A DNA stretch of 64,000 nucleotides, taken from assembly GCA_017962085.1 (NCBI GenBank), contig JAGCWA010000057.1, positions 58,903 through 122,902 of the forward strand. Reading direction: 5' to 3'. Every line of letters begins with the position of its first letter. Positions within the stretch are counted from its first letter, which is position 1. Shown piece after piece: positions 38,081-47,081 of the stretch. Source of the DNA: Paludibacteraceae bacterium (lineage in GTDB: Bacteria > Bacteroidota > Bacteroidia > Bacteroidales > Paludibacteraceae). The position numbers and the translations under genes were made by a program. The notes below the pieces were generated by a model. That model was not told the origin of the DNA and did not search any database. It saw only the letters and a program-made list of their open reading frames with translations.

Positions 38081-38713
38081 ATGAAGAATTGGTTTTATAT
38101 TGCATTGTCCATCTTCCTCTTGTCCGGATCTTTCCAGAGTTGCAAAGACGACGATGAGGTTGAGGCGCTTGAAGAGCAGCTGAGAGAAAAGAATGCGCTT
38201 ATCAAGCAATTGGAGGAAGAGAAGAATAGCTTGAACAATACGAACAAGCAGTTGGATGAGACCAACAAGAAGTTGGACGAGTTGCTCAAGAAACTCCAAG
38301 GGGAAGAGACTGAGAATCCGTGGGAGGATGTACAGGATACCTCTGTGGTAATCATTCCTACGGGTAACACGTACGAGAACCCTGGTTGGAAGTCTGTTGC
38401 CGTTGCGGGTGACTACGCTTACACCATGACGGTGGTTTTCGAACTCCCTGCCGAGCTGAAATCGAAGGCCTCCAGTGATGACCTCATGGCGGCGTTTGTC
38501 GGAAGCGAGTGCAGGTGCGTTAAAAAGGCCATCGATGGCGTGTTCCTTCTGACCGTCATCGGAACGGGTGCTGAGACGACGAATGTGACTTTCCGTTACT
38601 GGAATGCGGCGGACCACTGTCTGTACGAGTCTCTGGTGTCGGTTCCGTTCGCTTCCGACCGGATCTTCGGGGTGGTGGATAACCCGAAGAAGTTTGTCTG
38701 CAAGCAGTTGTGA
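38081..38713 (+). CDS. Lipoprotein with coiled coil and a module shared with the giant surface protein
   Basis: A 210-residue lipoprotein with signal peptide and lipobox (FLLSGSFQSC), then acidic residues KDDDEVE that fit surface or outer-membrane sorting in Bacteroidetes. Residues about 25-75 form a charged coiled coil. The C-terminal 110 residues, with DDLMAAFVGSECRCV and VTFRYWNAADHCLYES, are similar to residues 2757-2860 of the preceding 3231-residue protein (DMLAAFYKGKCVGV and YRAWDASKGIMSEA). It starts 16 bases after the giant gene (or 1 base, if the ATG at 38066 is used), so both are likely co-expressed. Function not known. Confidence 0.82.
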   Translation: MKNWFYIALSIFLLSGSFQSCKDDDEVEALEEQLREKNALIKQLEEEKNSLNNTNKQLDETNKKLDELLKKLQGEETENPWEDVQDTSVVIIPTGNTYENPGWKSVAVAGDYAYTMTVVFELPAELKSKASSDDLMAAFVGSECRCVKKAIDGVFLLTVIGTGAETTNVTFRYWNAADHCLYESLVSVPFASDRIFGVVDNPKKFVCKQL

Positions 38714-38773
38714 TGAACAAGTCTCCGAGAAGGTTGTCCGCTACGGATAATTGATCGGAACGCTACATTAGGG

Positions 38774-38817
38774 CGTGGCTCAATGAAGTCTTATGACGGA
38801 TTTGAGCCACGTTTTTT
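38774..38817 (+). terminator. Intrinsic terminator after the lipoprotein gene
   Basis: The 10-bp perfect stem CGTGGCTCAA/TTGAGCCACG with an 18-base loop is followed by six T. It ends the giant-protein transcript. Confidence 0.9.
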
Positions 38818-38977
38818 ATGGGTAGTGGATGCCTCTCTTCTTCCCTTTTGACTGGATTCATTGTCCGTTCTGTTGTTAATTGTGGGAAAAGATCCCGTTT
38901 TTGTTTCAATTCATTCTTCGTCATTGAAATTTCATTAAACTTTTTGCGCAAATATCATGTGTCTAAGAAATTTTTTC

Positions 38978-38985
38978 TATCTTTG
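38978..38985 (+). promoter_or_regulatory. Possible -7 element of the oad operon
   Basis: TATCTTTG matches TAnnTTTG 52 bases upstream of oadG. The -33 region is poor (TGTG at 38958). The rest of the 324-base gap between the lipoprotein gene and oadG holds the terminator and nothing else recognised. Confidence 0.5.
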
Positions 38986-39037
38986 GGGATTATATTTATT
39001 GCTAAAATTTTTGCTAAAAAACTAATAGTAAGGTTAA

Positions 39038-39298
39038 ATGGATAAATTTTTCATGGCCCTACAATTAATGGGCATTGGGTTGGCAACGGTATTCTCCGTT
39101 TTATTACTCATTATTTTCTTGGGAAATATGTTAATCAAGTTGATTAACAAGTACGCGCCGGCGGAAGAGGCGCCTAAATCGAATGCGTTTTCAGCAACGC
39201 CTAGTGCAGTGGATGCCAATGTGGCCCAAGCCATCAACATGGCGATCAGTAAGATCACGAATGGAAAGTCAAAGGCTGACAAAATCGAAAGAATTTAA
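39038..39298 (+). CDS. oadG: Sodium-pump decarboxylase gamma subunit (OadG family)
   Basis: An 86-residue membrane protein. One hydrophobic helix (LQLMGIGLATVFSVLLLIIFLG, about residues 8-30) is followed by a Pro/Ala-rich linker and a short charged helix. This is the usual layout of OadG, which stabilises the alpha-beta complex at the inner membrane. An AAGGT sequence just upstream may serve as a ribosome site. It is the first gene of oadG-oadA-oadB. Confidence 0.88.
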   Translation: MDKFFMALQLMGIGLATVFSVLLLIIFLGNMLIKLINKYAPAEEAPKSNAFSATPSAVDANVAQAINMAISKITNGKSKADKIERI

Positions 39299-39322
39299 GA
39301 GAAAAATAATCATAACTGAAAA

Positions 39323-41161
39323 ATGGCTAAAGAAGTTAAATTCAGTCTCGTTTTCAGAGACATGTGGCAGGCCGCAGGTAAGTATGTACCACGCGTCGAC
39401 CAATTGATGAAAGTTGCGCCCGTAATCGTGAAGATGGGCTGCTTCGACAGAGTAGAAACAAATGGTGGTGGATTTGAGCAGGTGAATCTCCTCTACGGAG
39501 AAAATCCGAACAATGCAGTTCGTCAGTGGACGAAGCCTTTCCATGAGGCTGGCATTCAAACCCACATGTTGGACCGCGCCTTGAATGGCCTTCGTATGAG
39601 TCCGGTTCCTGCGGATGTCCGCAAACTCTTCTACGTGGTTAAGAAGAAACAGGGTACTGATATCACCCGTACGTTCTGTGGTTTGAACGATACCCGTAAC
39701 ATTATCCCTTCCATCAAATATGCACACGATGGTGGCATGATCTCCCAATGTTGTCTTTGCATTACCTATTCTCCGATCCATACCGTGGAGTATTACACGA
39801 AAATGGCTAAGGAGTTGATCGATGCAGGATGTGACGAGATCTGTTTGAAGGATATGGCTGGTATCGGCCGTCCTGCCTTCTTGGGTGAATTGACGAAGAA
39901 CATCAAGGCGATCAAGGATATCACGATCCAATATCACAGCCACGCTGGTCCTGGCTTCAACATGGCATCCATCTTGGAGGTCTGCAAGGCTGGTTGCGAC
40001 TATGTGGACGTTGGTATGGAGCCTCTCTCTTGGGGTACTGGTCACGCTGACGTGATCGCTGTTCAGGCTATGTTGAAGGATGCCGGCTTCAAGGTGAAGG
40101 AGATCAACATGGAGGCTTACATGGAGGCTCGTACCTTGATCAAGGAGATGATGGATGATTTCTTGGGCTACTATATTCCTCCTCGTAACCGTATGATGAA
40201 CTCCTTGTTGATCGGTCCTGGATTGCCAGGCGGTATGATGGGTTCCTTGATGACTGACTTGGAGACGAACCTTGAGTCCATCAACAAGTGGAAGGAGAAG
40301 AACGGCAAGCCTAAGATGAGCCAAGACGAACTGTTGATCAAACTGTTCGACGAGGTGAAATATGTATGGCCGATGATGGGTTACCCTTGCTTGGTGACTC
40401 CATTCTCACAATATGTGAAAAACATGGCGTTGATGAACGTTATGCAGATGGAGAAGGGCAAGGAGCGTTGGTCTATGATTGCCGACGATATTTGGGATAT
40501 GATGTTGGGTAAGTCCGGTAACTTGCCTGGTCCTTTGGCTCCTGAATTGGTTGCCAAAGCGAAAGAGCAAGGCCGCGAGTTCCATACAGAGGATCCTCAA
40601 AGCAACTATCCTGACGCTTTGGACACCTTCCGCGAGGAGATGAAGAAAGAGGGTTGGGACTTCGGTCAGGACGACGAGGAGTTGTTCGAGTTGGCTATGC
40701 ACCCACAACAGTACAGGGCTTACAAGTCTGGTAAGGCTAAGGCAGACTTCTTGGCTGACCTTGAGGAGCGTAAGGCGAAGAGAGCCGCTTGCAAGGGCGG
40801 TGCTGAATTGCCTCAAACCGTAACTGTTGAGGTGAATGGTGTTAAGTACAATGTCACAATCGGCGCAAATGATGGTTCTGCTGCTCCTGCGGCAGCGACT
40901 GGTGCGGCGGTGGCTGCGGCTCCTGGCGAAGGAACTGAATTGACCTCTCCATTGGAGGGCAAGTTCTACTTGGTGAAGAATTCGGGTGACGCACCGGTTA
41001 AGGTAGGTGACGCCGTGAAGAAGGGCCAAGTGGTTTGCTACGTGGAGGCGATGAAGACATTCAATGCTATCGCGGCTGAGTGTGATGGTGTCATCACTCA
41101 GATTTGCTTGACAAGCGGTTCTTCCGTTTCCGAAGATGATGTTTTGATGAGAATTAAATAA
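39323..41161 (+). CDS. oadA: Biotin-dependent decarboxylase alpha subunit (oxaloacetate decarboxylase type)
   Basis: A 612-residue protein. The N-terminal two thirds form a HMGL-like carboxyltransferase barrel with FRDMWQAAGKYVPR, DEICLKDMAGIGRP, the metal site YHSHAGPG, and the PYC/OADA conserved domain. A Pro/Ala linker at about residues 530-545 leads to a biotinyl domain with SPLEGKFYLVKNSGD and the biotin site VEAMKT, whose Lys is residue 578. The canonical motif is EAMKM; Thr replaces the second Met here. It carries the carboxyl group from oxaloacetate, or a related acid, to biotin for the membrane beta subunit. Confidence 0.93.
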   Translation: MAKEVKFSLVFRDMWQAAGKYVPRVDQLMKVAPVIVKMGCFDRVETNGGGFEQVNLLYGENPNNAVRQWTKPFHEAGIQTHMLDRALNGLRMSPVPADVRKLFYVVKKKQGTDITRTFCGLNDTRNIIPSIKYAHDGGMISQCCLCITYSPIHTVEYYTKMAKELIDAGCDEICLKDMAGIGRPAFLGELTKNIKAIKDITIQYHSHAGPGFNMASILEVCKAGCDYVDVGMEPLSWGTGHADVIAVQAMLKDAGFKVKEINMEAYMEARTLIKEMMDDFLGYYIPPRNRMMNSLLIGPGLPGGMMGSLMTDLETNLESINKWKEKNGKPKMSQDELLIKLFDEVKYVWPMMGYPCLVTPFSQYVKNMALMNVMQMEKGKERWSMIADDIWDMMLGKSGNLPGPLAPELVAKAKEQGREFHTEDPQSNYPDALDTFREEMKKEGWDFGQDDEELFELAMHPQQYRAYKSGKAKADFLADLEERKAKRAACKGGAELPQTVTVEVNGVKYNVTIGANDGSAAPAAATGAAVAAAPGEGTELTSPLEGKFYLVKNSGDAPVKVGDAVKKGQVVCYVEAMKTFNAIAAECDGVITQICLTSGSSVSEDDVLMRIK

Positions 41162-41169
41162 GAGGAATC

Positions 41170-42570
41170 ATGGGAGAAATATTAGATAAAATATATGGCA
41201 TGACGGCGATTGGCAACTTTGTTGACAATCCCTCATACTTCATAATGATTCTTTTGGCCTTCTTCCTGCTCTATTTGGGTATCAAGAAGGAGTATGAACC
41301 GTTGTTGCTTGTTCCAATCGCTTTCGGTGTGCTGATCGCCAACTTCCCTGGAGGTGGCATGGGTGTGCTGGCTGTGAATGGTGTGGGTGAGATTTTCCGT
41401 ATCTCGAATGAATTCCTGAACAATGGATTGGATAGTGGGTTCCAGGTCCTCTCTTTCGCGGAGGGTACTGAGGAAGCTAAGGAAGGTTTCGTCCAACTTG
41501 GAAAACTGTGGTATAATCCAGCCTTGGAAGGCAATGCGATACTTCAGGACGCTAATTTGTTGAACCATATTGAGGTGTATGATATCTGGCAAATGCCTTT
41601 GCATGACATCGCGCATGAGTTCGGTATCATGAACTACATCTATTACGCATTGATCAAGTCCGGTCTTTTGCCTCCAATCATCTTCATGGGTGTGGGTGCG
41701 CTGACAGACTTCGGTCCGATGTTGCGTAACCTAAAGTTGGCTATCTTTGGTGCTGGTGCTCAGTTTGGTATCTTCGCTGTATTGATAGTAGCAAGTCAGT
41801 GTGGATTCAGCATGAAGGAGGCTGGATCATTGGCCATCATCGGTGGTGCGGATGGTCCGACCGCAATCTTCACTACATTGAAGTTGGCTCCTCACATGTT
41901 GGGTCCAATCGCTATCGCGGCTTATTCATACATGGCTTTGGTGCCTGTGATCATTCCGTTGGTGGTTAAGTTGACCTGCAAAGAGAAGGAGTTGAAGATC
42001 AACATGAAGGAACAAGACAAGTTGTATCCTAGCAAGCAGGAGTTCAAGAACATGCGTGTGTTGAAGATCCTCTTCCCAATCACGGTTACTACGATTGTGG
42101 CAATCATCGTGCCAGACGCAGTTTCATTGGTGGGTATGTTGATGTTCGGTAACTTGATCAAGGAGATCGGTAACAATACTTCACGTTTGTTCAATGCGGC
42201 ATCCAATGGCATCATGAATGCGGCTACCATCTTCCTCGGCTTGTCTGTGGGAGCTACCATGACGGTTGACGCGTTCTTGAACCTTAAGACGATCGGTATC
42301 GTTGCCGGTGGTTTCTGCGCATTCGGATTCTCCATCTTCGGTGGTATCTTACTGGTGAAGATCATGAACCTCTTCTCGAAGAAGAAGATCAATCCGTTGG
42401 TTGGTGCGACAGGCTTGAGCGCTGTTCCGATGGCTTCGCGTGTCGCCAATGATATCGCCTTGAAGTACGATTCCCGTAACCATGTGCTGAACTATTGCAT
42501 GTCATCCAACGTGGCAGGTGTGATTGGTTCCGCTGTGGCTGCCGGTATCCTGATATCGTTCTTAGGCTAA
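41170..42570 (+). CDS. oadB: Sodium ion-translocating decarboxylase beta subunit
   Basis: A 466-residue polytopic membrane protein that decarboxylates carboxybiotin and exports Na+. It has the conserved segments MGVGALTDFGPMLRNLK, IGGADGPTAIFTTLKLAP, and the C-terminal NPLVGATGLSAVPMASRVA. The loop after the first helices is longer than in the shortest members, as is common in Bacteroidetes. It lies 8 bases after oadA and ends the operon at a strong terminator. Confidence 0.95.
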   Translation: MGEILDKIYGMTAIGNFVDNPSYFIMILLAFFLLYLGIKKEYEPLLLVPIAFGVLIANFPGGGMGVLAVNGVGEIFRISNEFLNNGLDSGFQVLSFAEGTEEAKEGFVQLGKLWYNPALEGNAILQDANLLNHIEVYDIWQMPLHDIAHEFGIMNYIYYALIKSGLLPPIIFMGVGALTDFGPMLRNLKLAIFGAGAQFGIFAVLIVASQCGFSMKEAGSLAIIGGADGPTAIFTTLKLAPHMLGPIAIAAYSYMALVPVIIPLVVKLTCKEKELKINMKEQDKLYPSKQEFKNMRVLKILFPITVTTIVAIIVPDAVSLVGMLMFGNLIKEIGNNTSRLFNAASNGIMNAATIFLGLSVGATMTVDAFLNLKTIGIVAGGFCAFGFSIFGGILLVKIMNLFSKKKINPLVGATGLSAVPMASRVANDIALKYDSRNHVLNYCMSSNVAGVIGSAVAAGILISFLG

Positions 42571-42592
42571 TCATCAGTTAGTTTATATATGG

Positions 42593-42625
42593 AATCCCCT
42601 GGTCTTCGGACTGGGGGATTTTTTT
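42593..42625 (+). terminator. Intrinsic terminator of oadGAB
   Basis: A 12-bp stem, allowing two G-T pairs, closed by a TTCG tetraloop (AATCCCCTGGTC and GACTGGGGGATT), followed by a T tract to 42625. It starts 23 bases after the oadB stop. Confidence 0.93.
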
Positions 42626-42826
42626 GTGTGAATCTGTTGATTTTGAGTTGCGTGGGTGTTTTCCCCTAGATTTAAGGCCATCATGGGTTGTTTGCGGATA
42701 AATTGATTATTGAAATAAAATACTATTATATTTTGTTGAATTCTATAAGTTTTATATTTTCGCAAATATAGACAATACAATGAAGGTGTGTGTTGAGCCC
42801 ATCTTGATAAAACACATTCAATATAT

Positions 42827-45800
42827 ATGAAAAGATTTGTAGGTGTATTGGTTTTTCTGTCTTATTGTTTAGGGTCCTTTCCTCAGAATGATTGTCCGTT
42901 AGGGGATTGGGATGATGTTGTTGTTTTCTGTACGGATGAAAATGACTTAGGTATAAAATATCCCGCCTCAAGGCACTCCTCTGAAGACTTTTGTTTTTTC
43001 TCGGACTTGTATCGGGCGTTAATGGATTCGGCGGATTTCTCGACAGATTTAACTTTCCACTCTCTTTCGGGTGTGGTTGGATGTCTTGGGGGGGATTGTA
43101 TTGTCACGCCGAGATGGTTGCTAATGCAGGTTGAGGAGTCCGGTGATTTGACGTTGGAGTTGACTCACTCGATGAATAGCGATGTGGACTATGCGTGTTG
43201 GGGTCCTTTCTGGGGAGATACTAAAAACGATGTTCTGCAGTCCATATGTGAGGATCCTGTCAATTCACTAAGTTTCATACCTCAATATAGGTTATTGACT
43301 CTAGATGACATGGAAGCTTGCCCACGTTTGTATGAATTGACGACTTCCCATAGTAGAAATATCATAGATGAAATGCTAACGCAGGTGGATAACCCCTGTT
43401 TCCGAGGCAATTTCGATCAATATCCTTATTTGCAATTGCAGGATTGCTCGTTCTCATACCAATACACGGAGATATGTCGTATCGAACAGGCGGTGAAAGG
43501 TGGCTGGTATCTGTTCTTGGTGTCGAATTATGGTAGGATGATGGGTGATATTACCATTCGGAAGTTGGGCGGGTCTGCGATTGTGAGTTGTAAGGTGATT
43601 GTTGATATATCCAATTCGGGACCTTATTGTGAGGGTGATGACATTCATCTCAAGGTGCTTAATGCACCTCAGAATGCAACTTTTTCGTGGATCGGACCGA
43701 ATGGTTTTAGTTCAACGGAGAAAGAACCTGTTATCCCTAATTCAACGGTTGAGAATGCGGGAGTCTATTCCCTTCAGATGGTAGCCAATGGCGTGGCTTC
43801 CGATGTTGTGGAGACGAATGTGATTGTTCGTCCATCCGTTGCTGTGGATACTACCATTATGTTAGATTATGGAGATTCGTATCAGTATGGCGATTCTGTA
43901 TATACGGAAACAGGGGTGCATACGGAGATTGACGCTTCAAATCCATGCGGCGTGAAAAATGTTCATTTGTTTTTCTCAACCCCTGAATTACACCTCCATT
44001 CAAATTCACCGATATGTGAGGGGGAAGTCTTGGTTTTGTCCGCCGAGCAGATTCCTGACGCTCAATATGATTGGATAGTTCCTTCCGGGCAACGGTTACA
44101 GAATCAGTCGCATGAGTTGTCTTTGCCTAACGTTGGAGCCTCTGATGGTGGCTCCTTCCAATTGGATTTAATCATTCATGCTGATACGTTCTCCTATCAA
44201 ACCGTAGTGGATGTGCATAAGAAACAAGTGATTACGAAAAGCATGTCGGTTGTTGTCGGTGACTCTGTTGAATTCGATGGGAAAATACTTCGCCAGGCGG
44301 GAGATTATCAGGGCGTTTTCCTAGGCCAGAATGGATGTGATAGTGTGGTTCTCCTCCATCTGGATTATTATCTTCCGGAGATAACCCTTGTTACAAATTC
44401 TCCTGTATGTGAAGGTGAGGCGTTACGTTTTTCCGTGAAATCTGCCGAGCAGATTCCCGACGCACAATATGATTGGGTAGTTCCTTCCGGGCAGCGTTTA
44501 CAGAATCAGTCGCAAGAGTGGGTTTTGCCTGACGTTGAAGCTTCCGATGGCGGTTCCTACCAATTGGATTTGATCATTCAGTCAGATACGCTCTCTTATC
44601 AAACCGAAGTGGAGGTGCATAAGAAACAAGAGGTTGTGAAAGACACGTTAGTCGTTGCCGGTGATTCTGTCGAATTCGCAGGGAAGATACTTCGCCAAGC
44701 AGGAGATTATCAGGGCGTTTTCCAAGGTCAGAATGGATGTGACAGTGTGGTCACCCTTCACTTGGATTATTATCTCCCGGAGATAACCCTTGTTACGAAT
44801 GCTCCGGTGTGTGAAGGTGAGGCGTTACGTTTTTCCGTGAAGTCTGCCGAGCAGATTCCCGACGCACAATATGATTGGGTAGTTCCTTCCGGGCAACGTT
44901 TGCAGAATCAGTCGCAGGAGTGGGTTTTGCCTGACGTTGAAGCTTCCGATGGTGGCTCCTACCAATTGGATTTGATTATTCAATCAGATACGTTCTCCTA
45001 TCAAACCGTAGTGGATGTGCGTAAGAAACAAGTGGTTACGAAAGACACATCGGTCGTTGCCGGTGATTCTGTCGAATTCGCAGGGAAGATACTTCGTCAG
45101 GCGGGAGATTATCAGGGCGTTTTCCAAGGCCAGAATGGCTGTGACAGTGTGGTTACCCTTCACTTGGATTATTATCTCCCGAAGATAACCCTTGTCACAA
45201 ATGCTCCGGTTTGTGAGGGTGGGGCGTTACATGTTTCCGCGGATCAAGATTTTTATGCGGATGATGTTTCGTGGTCGGGTCCGAATGGTTTTGTTTCTCA
45301 TGAAAAAACATTGGATATTCCTTCTGCGACACTTCAAAATAGTGGGCAATATAAGTTGACCATCACATGCCTCCCAAATTTGGTTTCCGAAGCCACGATT
45401 GATGTACAGGTGTTGGAAAAACCTTCGATTGTATTGTACGATACCATTATGTTCGGGGAACAATATGAGTTTGATGGGCGTTCGTTGCAGGAAGATGGTG
45501 AATATATGAGCTTGACGACTTCTCAGCATGGCTGTGACAGTGTCACGAGGCTGATGTTGAAGGTTGTCGCTGATTCATCTCTTGCGGTCTCGTATGATCC
45601 ATATTATTGCTATGGCAGTTCTTTTTCCGTGAGTGTGGTTGATCCGCAGGAGTTCACAGAGTATAGTTGGACGGGTCCGAACCATTTTTCCGCAGCGGGC
45701 GCTTCCATCCGTATAGAAAACGCTAAGGAGGAGGATGGTGGCATATACGTTGTGACGAAAAAACAACGTGGTGAGGTCTTCTCTAAATCTCTTTCAATTA

Positions 45801-47032
45801 ATGTGGCTCCGAGGTGTGCCTACGATACGATGACCGAGATCGAATACGGGGAAAGCGTTGATTTCAATGGGAAGACAATCGATCAGGCGGGACGTTATGA
45901 AACGGTATTGACGAATGCTGTGGGGTGTGATAGTTTCATCACCTTGACGGTCGTTTGTACGTTGCCTTCACTTCAGTTAATATCTAATTCGCCTGTGTGT
46001 GAGGGAGAAGAATTGGTGATTCAGGCGGATGGGAAGACGGACGGTGCCTCCATTGAATGGATAGGGCCCAATGGGTTCACGTCCGATCAGAAGCGCATCT
46101 CCATTCCGAATGTTTCCACTCGAAATCAGGGGGAATATAAGTTTGTTCGCAAGTATGCGGATACCTTGGTGGAGACAAGTGTAATGGCGCTTGTTAGGGA
46201 GAAATACAGAGAAGATGTGGATGTCTCCATTCCTAAGGGAGATGTGTATGATTTTGGCGGTGAATCTTTGTCCATGGCGGGTGACTACGAGAAAACCTTT
46301 ATTAGTCGATATGGTTGTGATAGCGTTGTGACAGTTCATCTTACTGTCGTGTTCCCTGACACTTCGCTTAATATTCTTACCGATAACCCATATTGTAGTG
46401 GAGAGACTATTCGTTTAAAGGTGGAGCCACCTCATGATTATGCGGAGTATAAGTGGAATGGTCCGCAGCATTTCCATGCAGTCGGTCCGGAAGTGGAGAT
46501 AGAGAACGCGTCCGAATACAACGGAGGAACTTATCATGTTGTAATGACAGTGTTCGATCAAGAGGTGAGACGTTCGGTTGAGGTGGATGTTCATCCTACC
46601 TATGTTAGCGATACTGCTATCATTGTTCCGTATGGCTCAACGTATGATTTCCATGGAACCCATTTGGGCCATTCGGGTATATATCAAACGACGCTCCTCA
46701 GTTCGGACGGATGTGATAGCACAATCTATTTGGACTTGACCGTGTTGGACTTTGTCCCTTTAAAACCAGCGAAGTATTTCACACCGAATGGAGATGGTGT
46801 GAATGAACGATGGGTCATTGAGAACGTTGAGAGGTATGGTCAGGTTGAGGTGACCATATTTGACCGTTATGGGACGGTTGTGCGGCACTATGACCATTAC
46901 GAGAACCTGTATGGTTGGGATGGAAAGGATGAAAATGGTTTCGATAAGCCATCCGCTGATTATTGGTATATCATCAGTTCACCATATTCACAGGAGGAGT
47001 TGAGCGGAAATTTCTCGCTGATCAGGCGGTAG
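42827..47032 (+). CDS. Ig-repeat adhesin with T9SS type B sorting domain
   Basis: A 1401-residue secreted protein. The signal peptide is MKRFVGVLVFLSYCLGSF. Residues about 20-255 are a unique domain rich in Cys and aromatic residues. The rest alternates two modules: Ig-like units beginning NSPVCEGE with a central YDWVVPSG or FSWIGPNG, and short units with GDSVEFAGKILRQAGDYQ and GCDSVVTLHL. Three consecutive pairs at about residues 387-785 are nearly identical. The C-terminus from about residue 1318 (FTPNGDGVNERWVIENV, VTIFDRYGTVV, GWDGKDENG) is a gliding-type CHU_C sorting domain. No PorP/SprF gene is next to it, unlike the other two type B loci in the window. Confidence 0.9.
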   Translation: MKRFVGVLVFLSYCLGSFPQNDCPLGDWDDVVVFCTDENDLGIKYPASRHSSEDFCFFSDLYRALMDSADFSTDLTFHSLSGVVGCLGGDCIVTPRWLLMQVEESGDLTLELTHSMNSDVDYACWGPFWGDTKNDVLQSICEDPVNSLSFIPQYRLLTLDDMEACPRLYELTTSHSRNIIDEMLTQVDNPCFRGNFDQYPYLQLQDCSFSYQYTEICRIEQAVKGGWYLFLVSNYGRMMGDITIRKLGGSAIVSCKVIVDISNSGPYCEGDDIHLKVLNAPQNATFSWIGPNGFSSTEKEPVIPNSTVENAGVYSLQMVANGVASDVVETNVIVRPSVAVDTTIMLDYGDSYQYGDSVYTETGVHTEIDASNPCGVKNVHLFFSTPELHLHSNSPICEGEVLVLSAEQIPDAQYDWIVPSGQRLQNQSHELSLPNVGASDGGSFQLDLIIHADTFSYQTVVDVHKKQVITKSMSVVVGDSVEFDGKILRQAGDYQGVFLGQNGCDSVVLLHLDYYLPEITLVTNSPVCEGEALRFSVKSAEQIPDAQYDWVVPSGQRLQNQSQEWVLPDVEASDGGSYQLDLIIQSDTLSYQTEVEVHKKQEVVKDTLVVAGDSVEFAGKILRQAGDYQGVFQGQNGCDSVVTLHLDYYLPEITLVTNAPVCEGEALRFSVKSAEQIPDAQYDWVVPSGQRLQNQSQEWVLPDVEASDGGSYQLDLIIQSDTFSYQTVVDVRKKQVVTKDTSVVAGDSVEFAGKILRQAGDYQGVFQGQNGCDSVVTLHLDYYLPKITLVTNAPVCEGGALHVSADQDFYADDVSWSGPNGFVSHEKTLDIPSATLQNSGQYKLTITCLPNLVSEATIDVQVLEKPSIVLYDTIMFGEQYEFDGRSLQEDGEYMSLTTSQHGCDSVTRLMLKVVADSSLAVSYDPYYCYGSSFSVSVVDPQEFTEYSWTGPNHFSAAGASIRIENAKEEDGGIYVVTKKQRGEVFSKSLSINVAPRCAYDTMTEIEYGESVDFNGKTIDQAGRYETVLTNAVGCDSFITLTVVCTLPSLQLISNSPVCEGEELVIQADGKTDGASIEWIGPNGFTSDQKRISIPNVSTRNQGEYKFVRKYADTLVETSVMALVREKYREDVDVSIPKGDVYDFGGESLSMAGDYEKTFISRYGCDSVVTVHLTVVFPDTSLNILTDNPYCSGETIRLKVEPPHDYAEYKWNGPQHFHAVGPEVEIENASEYNGGTYHVVMTVFDQEVRRSVEVDVHPTYVSDTAIIVPYGSTYDFHGTHLGHSGIYQTTLLSSDGCDSTIYLDLTVLDFVPLKPAKYFTPNGDGVNERWVIENVERYGQVEVTIFDRYGTVVRHYDHYENLYGWDGKDENGFDKPSADYWYIISSPYSQEELSGNFSLIRR
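43985..45181 (+). repeat. Three tandem repeats of about 393-402 bp inside the adhesin gene
   Basis: Units start at 43985, 44378 and 44780. The second and third are each 402 bp and nearly identical over long stretches; the first is 393 bp, lacks three codons (KSV region) and is more diverged. A fourth, degraded unit starts at 45182. All stay in frame (134 or 131 codons). Confidence 0.9.
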
Positions 47033-47051
47033 TGTTTTAGAAATTAGGTGC

Positions 47052-47059
47052 TATCTTTG
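47052..47059 (+). promoter_or_regulatory. Possible -7 element of the DUF3089 gene
   Basis: TATCTTTG matches TAnnTTTG, 23 bases before the chosen ATG. No matching -33 box at the standard distance was found. Confidence 0.4.
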
Positions 47060-47081
47060 TGCTTATTGTTTGAAAATTGCG

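Noticed and set aside
38763-38951. A 62-codon minus-strand frame between the lipoprotein gene and oadG
   Set aside because: It overlaps the terminator hairpin and has no recognisable features.
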